From Macropodus opercularis (taxonomy: Eukaryota > Chordata > Actinopteri > Anabantiformes > Osphronemidae), in the NCBI GenBank assembly GCA_030770545.1, contig CM061096.1:16225501-16289500 (forward strand): a DNA stretch of 64,000 nt, read 5' to 3'. Numbering within the stretch: position 1 is the stretch's first letter; every line of letters begins with the position of its first letter. The notes beneath the pieces are model-generated. The model made no database searches, was not told where the DNA came from, and was given only the letters and a program-made list of their open reading frames with translations. Positions 11,092 to 22,418 of this stretch are shown piece after piece. A program made the position numbers and the translations under genes.

Positions 11092-12858
11092 CCCTCCAAG
11101 AAGAAACATGCCCGTAGCGAGCCTTGTGTTATTCCTGGAGGATTTACAGGTATTTACGTATAATATTGGCTGCAGCGTTGTTTGACAGAAGCATCACAGT
11201 GACTGCACCGTGTGTGTTTCGCGTCTCTCCGCAGAGCTGTGCCTACAGTTTAGCTCCGACAGTGTTTCGCAGCACAAGCTGTATGTGAAGGAGCACAGGG
11301 TCCGGGCGGATAAGAGCAGCAGGCCGCTGGACCGGACTCTGTTCGTCCTCAACATCCCTCCTTACTGTTCGAAGGTGCGTTAATGCCGCCGAGTCTGAGC
11401 TTCCTACGCGATGCTGGTCGAGATGCGCTGAGCTGCTGTTTGTGTTCCAGCCGGTTGTCAGTGAGCTGTTCTCCCAGTTTGGTTCCGTTCGGTACGTGGA
11501 GCTCTGTGACCAGCCCGGATCCTCCCAGCAGTCCGAACCCAAGGTCTCCACGTTGTTCAAATCAGCAGAGAAACAGGTTTGTTAGTCTTCTTCAGACCCT
11601 GTCTCGGTCTTTATGTTGTAAATGCTGCACTTAGTCACCGACGTGAATGTAGAAAAGACACTTCAAAAAAGTGTTTGAGCTTTGTTTTGCAGCTCCTGCA
11701 TCTTTGCCGCACCGGTCGTTCTGTAATGAATTAATTGTCCATTGCCTCACCCAACAAACCAATAAGTACCGGTGTGTTTCTTCCAGGGTTTCAAAGTCTG
11801 CTACATTGTGTTTGAAAATCCCACCAGTATAAAAGCAGCTAAATCACACCCACATGATGTTCCACTGGTGGTCAGCACAGAACAGCATCCAGTGAAGACA
11901 GGAATACAGAGTGAGTGGTTTTCTCATCACGGTCACCCAGTCCTTTGATCCAACTTAGTTTTCCTGGTGTTTGCTCTTCTGCTAGAATGGATCCAGCAGT
12001 ACAGAAAGTCTTTCATCAGCTCAGACAAGATCCAAAACGTTGTCGACTCCTTTATGGACGACTACGACAAGAGGAAAGAGATGGTGAGAATGAGCTTCTC
12101 CTCCTGGGTCACCCACACAACTAGCCCGGGTCCATGTGACTTCAACTCCTCTGTTACAGGAAGCTGAGCAGCAGAGGATGGAAGCTGAGCAGCAGCAAGA
12201 GGATGAAGAGGGATGGGTGAAAGTCACCAGGGGACACAAGGGCGCCAAGGCCCGGCCCTACAGCGAGGCAGCCAACGAGAGGGCTCTACAGAAGGAGAAC
12301 AAGAAGAAGAGGAGGAAGGAGCTGTTGAACTTCTACACCTGGCAGCACAGAAAGACGCAGAGAGAACGTAAGTAAACACTTTCCCTTCTCAGAGTCTGGA
12401 GATGGTCAGAACGCTGCTCTGCAGTAATCGGAGCTTGAGCCCTGCCAGCAATCACCCCAAACAGAGAAATCAGTTCAATAAACCGATGCAGAGCTGGTAA
12501 TTTCTCAGGTTACTGAAACCAGTTGGACTGGATTTATGTACCAGCTCATGATCAAACCACTTCTGCGCCACATTGTTTGGAATCAGGCTCCAGCCTCACT
12601 GGATTAAATGCGTCTCATTTCCTCAGTACTAGAGCTGCACTGATCAGTCACCTCCAGTTCAACTCCTCAGAGTTGCAGCTTGTCTGACACCATCAAGGCT
12701 AAACGTTAACCTCTTTTGTGCCTTTTCTGTTTCAGGCAGCTCCATTTCATTAAACTTTTGTTTCCTCCCCAGACATTGCTGAACTGAGGAAGAAGTTTGA
12801 AGACGATAAACAGAGAATCACTCTGCTGAGGGCACAGAGGAAGTTCAAACCTTACTGA
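11086..12858 (+). CDS. rrp7a: Ribosomal RNA processing protein 7 homologue A
   Basis: Nucleolar factor of the small-subunit processome acting on pre-18S rRNA. Seven exons join in frame: 11086-11149, 11235-11374, 11451-11576, 11787-11910, 11986-12083, 12160-12367 and 12773-12858, giving 281 residues (human 280). An RRM-like fold opens with RTLFVLNIPPYC and GFKVCYIVFENP; then LVVSTEQHPVKTGI leads into a charged helix-rich region (DEEGWVKVTRG, RKELLNFYTWQHR) and the highly conserved tail LRKKFEDDKQRI to RKFKPY, ending exactly as in the family. AATAAA at 13001-13006 follows. It is downstream of poldip3 on the same strand, as neighbours in human 22q13, and converges on the zp gene. Confident. Confidence 0.95.
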
Positions 12859-13000
12859 GTCAAGTAAAAGACTGTTTCAATTGCATGATTATTCAGGTGC
12901 ATTTTCATTTTTACTGGCACCTCAACGGTGACATTTGACCTTTGTGGGTTTACAAAACCAGCGTTTTGACCTCCATTCTTGAATTTCCCTTTTAGGGATT

Positions 13001-13006
13001 AATAAA
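13001..13006 (+). other. rrp7a polyadenylation signal
   Basis: AATAAA about 140 bases after the rrp7a stop. The convergent zp gene ends within about 100 bases, so the two 3' ends are nearly back to back. Confidence 0.7.
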
Positions 13007-13116
13007 GTTTCTTTTCCCCAAGAATTTTAGATTTCAGCTTTGAATTTTATGCTCAAGTATTAGTTACTTTAACCTGTTACATGAATCCTAGTACACAGAA
13101 CTTTATAGTACAAAAG

Positions 13117-13122
13117 TTTAAT
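13117..13122 (-). other. Candidate zp polyadenylation signal
   Basis: On the minus strand this reads ATTAAA, about 20 bases after the zp stop codon. That is very close to the stop but typical of short 3' UTRs of egg-coat genes. No canonical AATAAA is seen nearby on this strand. Confidence 0.4.
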
Positions 13123-13141
13123 TCACATTACAGGAGGCGAG

Positions 13142-15908
13142 TTATTCACATTGTTCACTGTCAGCCTGCTCCGTTTGTGACTTCCGACACTTCTTGATGC
13201 ACGGCCACACAGTGAAGAGCACAACGAGCAGCAGGACGGCGCCGACGCCAGAGAGGAGGTACACCGCCCTCTGGAACTCTGACAACGACAGGGAAAACAT
13301 TCATTGTGGGCACCAGACGGCGGCTGTAGCTTTGCGTTTATCTTACATACTTTGCTGTTTCACACACGGAAGGTCGTCTGGTTTGCTAGAGTTCTGCTCC
13401 AGAAGCAGGGGTCCCAGCGATAATAATTGGACCTGGTCGTACTCAGATGTGGCTTCTCTCCTTCGTCTCTCACTCTCCGATGCTGCGAGAGGACAAATGT
13501 AGTTTAATGCATAAATTTGCCGCTTTTATAACTTTCCAGTAAAGATTGCACAGGATGTAGAAGGTGAAAGGAAAAACTCACAAATGATGGCACAACTTTG
13601 TGCACAGTCCACATCAGCAGTGCAGATTTCCACCCAGCAGTAGAAGTAGATCTGAGTGGGAGATTACCAGTAACAGGCTGGAGCTAAAAACTGGGCCATA
13701 AATGCTTTGCAGAAAGATCGACGGCCTCACCTCCTCCACACTTGGACGACCGGTTTCAGGGTCCAAGAAGGCAAAGGTCTTGACATCAAACCTCCTGACT
13801 TGAGAGTGGGACGTAGCCTCCCCCTGGCTGTCCACGGGAACAGAGCTTCTCAAGTTATCCAGGGGGTTGGGGCATCTATCCAGGAGGAGAACATGTCACA
13901 CCTGCCACATACATGCAGCAGCCTCCAAAATGTTCACCCAGACCCAACGATGTGAAGCAGACAGCACCGGCAACAAGCTTAACGCAGAACATTTGATCTG
14001 AAACTGGGGCAGTGCTTAAACGCTGCTTCGCTGTCGGGATCCACATACCCGTCGTAGAGAAGCGTCCACACAGAGTGTCGAGAGGCTGGGTAGGCAAAGC
14101 AGTCGCGGACGCGCAGGGAGAGCGTGGGGTCCGGTGACGGCTGGGCGATGGACACCTCCACGTACGCAGCCTCACGCAGGGGCAGAGTCAGAGGAAGCTG
14201 GTCCTCTGGGAGGAACGACGAGAAGGACTCATCTGCAGGAGCAGAGGCGTCACTGGGTTAAGAGGACTCGACACAGGCGGACGCCGTCATTACCATTTAA
14301 TCACCTGTGGCTATTTTCATCTGCACGTTCATGGATCCCAGAGCAGCTACAGGCGGTGGGTTGGTGACTGTGTACAAGGAGCGCGGGTCTGCTGCAGCCT
14401 CGTATTCACACCGGACCTGAAGACTGAGAACAGCTATGTGGTGAGAAGCTGGTTTTCCTACCTGAGAGCCACCAGCTCTGGGCTGGAGGTAAACACTGAC
14501 CTGAATGGAGAACGCTGCCACGGAGTCTGCTGCTCCTCCACGTCCACCTCGTAGGTCACCACAGCCCCGTGTACCTGGAGGCCAAGCAGAAGAAAGTCAG
14601 TTTCCAACAAAAGCTTCCCAAGCAAAGAAGCGTCTTCATCAAGCAAAGGTGACGACCGCGACCGTTCTCTTTGCGCCACAGTCTGTGACTCCGATCTTGA
14701 AGACAGCCGCGTCTGAGGTGGTGACCGCAGGGAAACACTGTGGATGGTCCTTTATGATGAGGCCCCTGGGGTCCACGGATGCGTCTGCGGCTTTCACTGA
14801 GAACACGACGTGTCCGTCCAGAGAGCAGTCTGCAGGAAGAGGCAGCGGCGTCAGGCATGCACATCTCCACACCCCCATGAAGGTGGGCCGGCGCCTTCTT
14901 ACCGTTGAGCCTGTAGTAGCAGGAGAAGTCAGCAGAATCGTAGCAGCAGCCCAGTCTGGAGCAGGCCTCGCTGGAAACGCTCTGGTGGCCACAGGCTACG
15001 CGTAGATCTCCGTCTGCGTCACAGTTTCCAGGTGATGCTGGAGGAGTCAGTCTCAGTAAATTTAAGTGCTTTGATGTCACAGCTTCACTTACTGGACAGG
15101 TTGAAATGGCGACCAAGGTTAAAGAGGAACCACTGGTCGTTTAAAACAAAACACTTTAGGAATGGAGACAAAGTAGCAGTTTCCACTCACGTGTTAGAAT
15201 AAGTTTCCTCTCGTTGTGTCTCTTGATCAGGGGACAGCTGATGTTGACCCGGAACCATGTGTCTGCTCCCTTCAGCTGCACCTGCAGAGAAACGACCACT
15301 TTGCTGCCCTGGGTGGTCGACACATCCATCACATTAAGGGGAGGACGACAACAGGAACCGCCATCAGAACCAGGCTCAGGGCAGCGTGTCCCTGCTGGCG
15401 TCATGTTACCTGCGTCTGAGCGTAGCAGCTGTCGTATGCGCTAAAAAACGAGAGGCTCTGGTCCTGGTCTCTGCTCAGCCTCACGCCACAGGCCTCCTCA
15501 GACCGGAGCACTGGGACTGCAGCTCCGGACGAGTCTGAAAAGCGAGTCAGGAGGTCACGAACCGCTTCATTTGAGATTTTCCTTAAGCACATGATCATTT
15601 TAAGTAGCTGTAAAACAACAACGTATTGTAGCTTAAGGTTTTACTGGCGCGCAGCCCCAGCCTTGCTTTTACTCGCTGCCTTTGACTGATCTGTGAATCT
15701 CCTCACCTCGGACGTGGACGTTACTTCTGACCAGCGCGTTGAACGCAGCCTTCATCCTTCGGGCGGAGCAGGAGACTCTGGGCAGCGCGAGCTGCGGCTT
15801 CTCCTCGGAGCTTTTTCTCACCTGGACGTTGGAGAAACACGAACAAAGCTGAGCCACGACGCTAAAAACTAAAAGGAACAAACACTGTTGTACACGCGTA
15901 TGATGCAT
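13142..15908 (-). CDS. Zona pellucida egg-coat protein, ZP1/ZP4 (ZPB) type
   Basis: Structural glycoprotein of the egg envelope. Twelve exons join in frame: 15707-15908, 15410-15534, 15191-15308, 14903-15091, 14663-14829, 14501-14574, 14305-14423, 14049-14232, 13731-13875, 13582-13651, 13351-13482 and 13142-13278, giving 553 residues. Order: signal peptide (LFLLVFSVVAQLCSC), an N-terminal ZP-N-like domain (ACGVRLSRDQDQSLSFFSAY), a trefoil/P domain (ACSRLGCCYDSADFSCYYR, residues about 149-211), a full ZP module (starting DCSLDGHVVFSV; RVRDCFAYP; LYDGCPNPLDNL; YFYCWVEIC), a dibasic furin-type site RRRR at 470-473, and a membrane segment at about 513-533 with a short cytosolic tail. The trefoil places it in the ZP1/ZP4 group. 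It lacks the Pro/Gln repeats of liver-made choriogenins and keeps a membrane anchor, suggesting ovarian synthesis. Exon 5 uses a weak donor. Confidence 0.9.
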
Positions 15909-16034
15909 CTTCTCGGAGTCGCAGGTTTACTCTGAGCGTCTGGCGGCAGAAATAATCAACCGTCTCCGCCTGACGCCGTGAAATAACCGCACGACCGCCG
16001 GTAATTAGCGTTAATTGGTTGGAAGCCGCGGCCT

Positions 16035-16066
16035 CAGGTGAAAACGTCAGAGATTCTCTACACGTG
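16035..16066. promoter_or_regulatory. Paired E-boxes upstream of zp
   Basis: CAGGTG at 16035-16040 and CACGTG at 16061-16066 lie about 130 and 155 bases upstream of the zp start codon. Oocyte zona genes are known to be driven by FIGLA/E12 through a CANNTG box in the proximal promoter. E-boxes are common by chance, so this is only suggestive. The remaining intergenic stretch 16067-17158 shows nothing else recognisable. Confidence 0.3.
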
Positions 16067-17158
16067 TTCGTTTCTGTTTCATGGCTAAAGACCAGAAAAG
16101 ATGAAGCTCCGTTAAACAGAAATGAACCGACCTGTAACAAATAAAGCAGTGATTGAGTCAGAGCTGCTTCAGGATCAGTTTGAGGCGTTTATTCATATGT
16201 ATGTTATTACTTGAAGACCAAAAGCACCACGTTTATGGTTTTAGTGTAAAATAAATGTGACTCTTCTCCTTCGACATTGTGCTGTTGCTGTTTTTGAACC
16301 CACTTCTTCTGGGACAGTGGCACAAAACAAAGGCCCGTTTCCTGGGCCCCGGGATGGAGGAGGCCTCTGCCTCTCAGTTCATCCGTGAGAAGCTGAAGCT
16401 TTGCTGAAATACTGCAGATGTGTGACTCAGTGTTTTCGCCAGCTGCAGCGTTTCATCCGTTCCCTGTGGAAATGTGTCTTTACTGCTGTGTTAGATTCAC
16501 AAGGACTTTTGCTTTTCTCTGTCTCCTGGTGCTGCTCGTGGGATTTGTATAGGACATTATAGTGGTTTTGTGTTCTAGCCTTAAGCGTAAGTGCCTTAAG
16601 ATGAGATTTGTTGTGAATTGGTGCTATTGATTACACTGAATGGAATTTAAATGCTAATGCTAGATGCCTTCTTGTCTTCAACTTCACCTGGATGGAGAAT
16701 CTCCACAGATACATGAATTCTTGTGCACATTGAGGCCTAGTGAATTCAATGACAATGATACTGATACTGTGTGGAAATGTCTGTTGCTGAATTCTAGTTG
16801 ATTAGTTAATTTATGTATGTGTTTGTATATTTCTTGAGCTGTTTTAATCGTCGTCTAACGTCTAACCTGGGCTCCTGTGTGTGGAGAAGTTGAGAAATTT
16901 AAACAAATGGGCAGAATCAAATATTCTAACACCGACGTTTAAACGTGTAGTAATTAAATCCATTAAGTTTCTTTTGTCTTTTCAGTCCTAATTTAATTAA
17001 ATGTAATTATTTCATTTTCGCCCCTGGGACCCGCTGTCGTCATAGTAACTGATGTCTGTGCCTTCCGCTGTCGTCACGCGCTGAGTCACGAGAGGCGGTG
17101 ACGTTTCCAGGACTTTCTGGTCAGAAGCGATCAGAGGCAGCAGCGGAGGCTCGTAAAC

Positions 17159-20100
17159 ATGGCTCTGAATCGGAATCATTCGCAAAACGGCGGAGTTTTG
17201 ATAAACAACGGTGAAACGTATGTATTTAATGCTTAATGTGTGTGTTTAGTTTCAGTAAGAAGCGAACTGTCGTTGTCGTTTTCGGGTTGTTTACCTCTAA
17301 CGTCCCAGTGCGTAGTCCGCGTAGCTAGCAGCTAACGTTAGCTGGCCTTCACAACATTAGCACACAGCGAACAAACTTTACGGGCTTCGGTTCTGCCTGT
17401 GGCCTCGTCGCTGGGTCAGGCACGTTGTCCTGCTTCTGCCCGCCAGTATCTACATCTACTAGCTTCGTAGCCGCTGCGTGTTGCCCAGGATGTCGCTGTA
17501 GCTGCCGTTAGCCGACTGTCACAACAGGAAACCGCGGTCACTTGCTTGGATGTTGACAGCTGGTTAAAAACGTAATGTCGCCACATCACGTCAGGTTGTG
17601 TAACGTGGATCAGCCACACGTCGCAAACACTGGAGTTTTAGACAGTGTCGCATTTATGTTGTGTAACTCGATGCTCTGCTGTTAAGATGTGATGGAAGCA
17701 TGAAATGCAGTTGCGTTACTTTACCTGTCAAGCAGAAAACGTAAAGTACATGTTTTACTTAATTTACTGAGTTTCTTCATTTTGGGTCGCTTTTATTTGC
17801 CCACTACTGTAATTTTTTGGGATAGAACTTTTTCTACTCACCTAAAGTTTTGTGATTAGATTTTGTGACGTTAGATGCTGATTCCGAATACAAAGAACAA
17901 TCAGTCCATACATGACTATTGTGTACAGTTAACCTCACAAAATACAATCAATGTTTAAATGTCTGAACATTTGAGATGACTGCAGAATAACATTATCCAT
18001 AACATGTGGTTCAGTTAGTTTACTTTCTTAGTGGAGAATCTACATTTGATGCTCTTTAAGTAAACTTGTTCTTCAGCAGTACTGAAGAATTGGTTTTAAT
18101 ACTTCTGCTTGTAGAAGACTTATGTTGTTTACTTCTACACTTCCACAATATTCACCTGCTACTTCTTTCCCCAGTATTTTAAGGGATTGTAAGAATGTGG
18201 AGCTGTCATTCAGTGATGTCACCTGCAAGACGGACCTGCTCAAAGGGACCAAGAAAGGCACCGTTTTCCTCACACCCTACAGGGTACAGCCAGAAGCCAA
18301 CTTAGCATCATTGCTGCTGTCTTTCTGACTGGAAGGCTGGCAGTGTTCATTTAAATCCAGGTCTCATAGAACCTTCCCATTAATAAGACATGATCTCTGT
18401 TTTCTCATATAGCTGGTATTTGTGTCCAGTAATACCAAGGATTGTCTGGGTTCAGCCATGTTCCCATATTATCTAATGAAGGGCTGCAGCATTGAGCAAC
18501 CAGTCTTTGCAGCCAACTACATTAAAGGGACAGTGTCAGCTGAACCTGGTGGTGGGTGGCTCCTTTATTTTCTTAGTGTGGTCTAAGCAGTGATGGTATA
18601 CTCAGGTTGTAAATATGCACTGAAATGTGGCTTCTCATGTTCCAAATCAAGTGCCAATATTTGTTGCCTCTGTAGACCTATTACTATTTTCTTTACTGGT
18701 TGTGAATGTCTTTACCCTCTCACCAGGCGGCTGGGAGGGCCAGGCCCATTTCAAGATGTCCTTCCCCAGTGGAGGAGCCATAGAGCTCGGCCAGCATCTT
18801 TTCAAACTTGCAACAAATGGTTTGCCTGATAATTTACTCAGTTGTGTTCAGGTGGTAGAATGCTAAATATTTGCTGAATCATTTGGGTAGATGGGTGGAA
18901 AAGTATGAAAATCATTTGCTCTTACTGTGTCCTAGCGTCTCGTGCCGCTCCTGCCCAGAACGGCGCTGCCTCCTACGGATATCCTTCACCTGGAATGATG
19001 AATGGCTACGGACCTGCTCCTCCTGCTTATCCTTACCCAGCAGCACCCCAGCAGAATGGCTTCTACCAGGGCCCTCCCCCTGCTGCTGGCAACATGGGCT
19101 ACCCCTATCCAACAGCTGCTGCTGGTACACAGCTCCATCATTTTAAATGTTAACATTTTATTCCGCTTTCTGTTGTTTTTATATACTGGTTTTACTTTTT
19201 TTTAAAAGTAAAACCAAGGATACACTCTTGTTGCCTTTTTATGTGTGAAGTGATAAACCAAATGTAGTCATGACCAGGCACTTCGCATTTAACAGCAGAA
19301 CCAGGCTCAGGGTGTGCAGCCGAACCTTATCCCTGTGTTCTGGAGGGTTGTAGAAATCGGGGGGTTCAGATAGGTGAGGTTTGATGCGACCTCCTCTACT
19401 TGCTACAGATGCTCTCAACGTTTTGCCTCCAGATTCTGTTTTCTTGCACGTGTAGCCAGTACATATTTATTTTTGTATAAATAGCTTTTTGCCAAATGTC
19501 CTCGTTACAGATACGTAAAAGGCCTTGAGGCATAAATAAGCTGCGTTTTCTCTCCCTCGCTGTTATTTTTTCCTATTTTTTGCGTGTTTGCTGCAGAACG
19601 AGCTGCTGACAGACTGTAACCTCTTTTGACCTTGTATCTCTTTCTGTTCTACACGTCTTCTGTGTCCCAGGAATGTACCCATCTGGTTTTGACTATATGG
19701 CCCCACCGCCGCCGTACCCTGGGCCACCCCAAAATTGGACTCCACCCCCCCAGAACTGGACAGCAGCACCACCACCGCCTCCAGGTCTGTTTCTCTCTCT
19801 CTCTTTGTATTTCCTCTCTTTTCGCCTCTGTCACTGCACCCGTCAGATCTAATCTGTCTCCCTCAGAGTGACTCACTTTTAAACAAGCTAGCAATAAAAA
19901 GGGGGTGCTGATGTCTCATCTGCTACATGTCAACATCACGAAGGATAAACAGTCTCCCTCGTCCATCCGCCGTTATTCTCTTTTTCAGGCACCTTGTGGA
20001 TTTCAGTGAAAACGGTCACCCCGCACGCGGGGTCAGCCTGTTACTCCGCGCTGACTTGTCAGTTCAACATATCTCTGTTTTGAGTAGGACATTTGCGTCT

Positions 20101-20534
20101 GTGCCTCCTCGGGGTGTGCCAGTAGATTTTATCTTGAGGATTCCTAGAGCTGTCAGTTGTCGTGCTTCACATGACTAACACTGCGCTGCTCGCGTCATGC
20201 GTACAGTGTTCAGAGCTGTAGCATCTGTTCCTAAATACGCTCTTCAGCCATCACTGTTGGTCTTTATCTCCCTGTGTTTGTCACGTCTCATTTTATGCAC
20301 AGGTAACTCGAAGGCGGCTGAAGCAGCAGGCAGCGCCTATTACAATCCCAGCAACCCACACAATGTCTACATGCCCATGGTGAGCTGCACTGCTTGTCTA
20401 CCCCTCAGCTGAAGTTGTCGTGATGTGACATGCGAGCTTCCCTTTGATGCGCTGTCTTCCTCTTTGTTCCCACTCAGGAGCGGCCTCCTCCATATGGACC
20501 TAATCCAGACTCACCTGACAAGAAAACCAACTGA
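17159..20534 (+). CDS. wbp2nl: WBP2 N-terminal-like protein (PAWP-related)
   Basis: WW-domain-binding adaptor; mammalian WBP2NL (PAWP) is a sperm-head protein proposed to help egg activation, while WBP2 is a transcriptional co-activator. Eight exons join in frame: 17159-17217, 18175-18283, 18413-18551, 18727-18819, 18936-19124, 19671-19784, 20303-20379 and 20478-20534, giving 278 residues. Start MALNRNHSQNGGVLINNGE. A GRAM/PH-like domain fills residues 1-135 (KGTKKGTVFLTPYR, QPVFAANYIKGTV, GGWEGQAHFKMSF). A Pro/Tyr/Gly-rich tail follows with two PPPY WW ligands (209-212 and 263-266) and the family block AYYNPSNPHNVYMP. Sequence alone does not separate WBP2 from WBP2NL; the symbol rests on linkage with rrp7a and poldip3. 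It is head-to-head with zp. No clear AATAAA was found before 21.7 kb. Confidence 0.87.
17329..17344. promoter_or_regulatory. CAGCTAACGTTAGCTG palindrome in wbp2nl intron 1
   Basis: A perfect 16-bp palindrome centred on AACGTT, starting about 112 bases into the first intron and preceded by GTAGCTAG. It contains the same 12-mer core as the motifs in poldip3 and fmc1 first introns. Function is unknown. Confidence 0.45.
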
Positions 20535-21701
20535 GGCTGAGGCACCAACACTTCTCTTCTTCTGCATCTTAAATCTAGTCTAAAGCAAAGAGTGATGCAC
20601 ATGCAGAAGAGAGGATGAGACTAACAGATGGCTCAAAGATGAATTGATGATCTTTGTGCACTGGAATAGCTTCTAAAGCAATCACACCTTACTTAAGTTC
20701 CTTCAAAGTGACTAATCTTTAGCATTTATTTCATTAGTGAGTCTCTAACAGGTAGCGAAGCGGCTGAACTGAACAACAAGTTGAGACAAAAGGAGGGGAA
20801 TGTATTTTTGAGAGAGATTTATTACCAAAACCTTTTGTAGTGATTTTCTGGTTGCAGTTCCTTTACTAATTAACAATAGCAAACTTTTATTCATTACCTG
20901 TATCATTGCAAATACTGTGTTTCTTATACAGCTTTGTTTGTTCACTTCCAGAACCAGACCTGGTTTTGAGTAGTGTTTAGTTATACTGTGTCATTCCCAT
21001 AGTTTACGTCCATCGTAACTGAAGATGTGTTGGTTGTAGAAAGGAACGGTGTATAGTCAGGAGCAAGAGCAGCAAGATTTCTTACATAAAAAGTTGTGTG
21101 TGCAATATTTCCAGGCTTTGGTCAAATGACTTACTGGTGTTTTTCTACTTGCTTTTGTTGTGTTCATGTTGCAAAACCAGACCAGAGGCCACGGCTCTAC
21201 TCCCAGTTCTTACTAGTGTGGTGTAGTTGTGCTTGCTGTTCAAACCATCTAGTCCTGCATCGAACGCGCGTCGGCAGGAGCATCGGTTCACGGTTTTAGT
21301 GCAGAGAGTTATTTTGGGGTTTTGTTTGCTTGATTTAATCAAATATCTCTTTGACAGTTTTTAATCCTGTTGCTGAATTGTGTCTGTCAGTTAAAATCAA
21401 ACAAATGTATCAGGTATTGAATTACATGTTGATTGTCTATTTATTGAAGGTAATCACATCTACAGTAAAACGTTTCAAATGAACTCCCACATATTTAACA
21501 GTTGTATGTGTAGTGTGAAACTGCTGCTACTTCACACTGTGCTTTAGTTGGAGCTGCTTCGTTTACTTCTGTGTGATGTTTACGAGACGGTGGCTGTGGT
21601 TGTGTAGTGGACAGCGTCGTTCCCGTGTCTGCGCGAGTTATGACACTGACAAAATGACAGAACGAGGCAGCTGAAATGATCCACGCTCCAACTGAAGAAC
21701 A

Positions 21702-21707
21702 TTTATT
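21702..21707 (-). other. Candidate hebp1 polyadenylation signal
   Basis: TTTATT on the plus strand is AATAAA on the minus strand, about 710 bases after the hebp1 stop. It would give a 3' UTR of about 0.7 kb that includes the hairpin at 21894-21930. Confidence 0.5.
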
Positions 21708-21893
21708 ACGCTACTAAACATTACATTGACTATACGACACTGCACAGCCACACGACACAACAGCTAATGGAGTCTGAGGACATACAAATGACCTCATGCA
21801 CAAAAACAACACAGATACCGGACCAGTATAACTTATAGTCACAAAATGTAAACCACAACCGTAGTGAGCTCGTTCCTGCGGTTGTTCATAATG

Positions 21894-21930
21894 ACTAGTC
21901 CTTATGAACTAGTCATTCATAAGGACTAGT
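21894..21930. repeat. Perfect 15-bp inverted repeat, 7-base loop
   Basis: ACTAGTCCTTATGAA at 21894-21908 is exactly complementary to 21916-21930, with loop CTAGTCA. It lies in the probable hebp1 3' UTR, so the RNA could form a stable hairpin. A second overlapping pairing (ATGACTAGT with ACTAGTCAT) is also possible. Confidence 0.85.
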
Positions 21931-22418
21931 TGTACTTTATGGCTCAAATCCAGTTTCAGTCTCGTTCCTTAGGCAGGAAGAAGATGTGCTTTTCTATCCC
22001 CATGTCTCTAAGGTTATTTTTAAAGATGTGCTTGTTGTCAGGACAATGTTGATTTCAAAAGAAAAAAGGGATTTAAATGAGTTTGAGCTGCACTAATAAC
22101 CTGACCTCCCATCTCACACCTGTAACCCAGCGGCAGTAGCTGGAAGCTGTCACCGTGGCGCGTACTTCGTGTTTTATCACGTGTGTCTGAGCTGCAGGTT
22201 TAAATATAGAAAATGTGATAATGAATTGAGAGAATGCTGCTGCACCGATGCTGAAAGATCAGATGGAATCCTGCGTCTGTCCATCTGTGTTCAAAGTCTA
22301 ACAAGTCTCCATGTGGCTCTTACCAATCAAACACTGCTGGAGCTACAGGACTGTTTGTGTTTGTGTGTGATAAAAGCGTAACTGAGGTCAGGATGAGGTT
22401 TGACGGGCTGGACGGCTC

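Noticed and set aside
17159..20534. Calling this gene wbp2 instead of wbp2nl
   Set aside because: Sequence alone leaves both open, but linkage to rrp7a and poldip3, as on human 22q13, favours wbp2nl.
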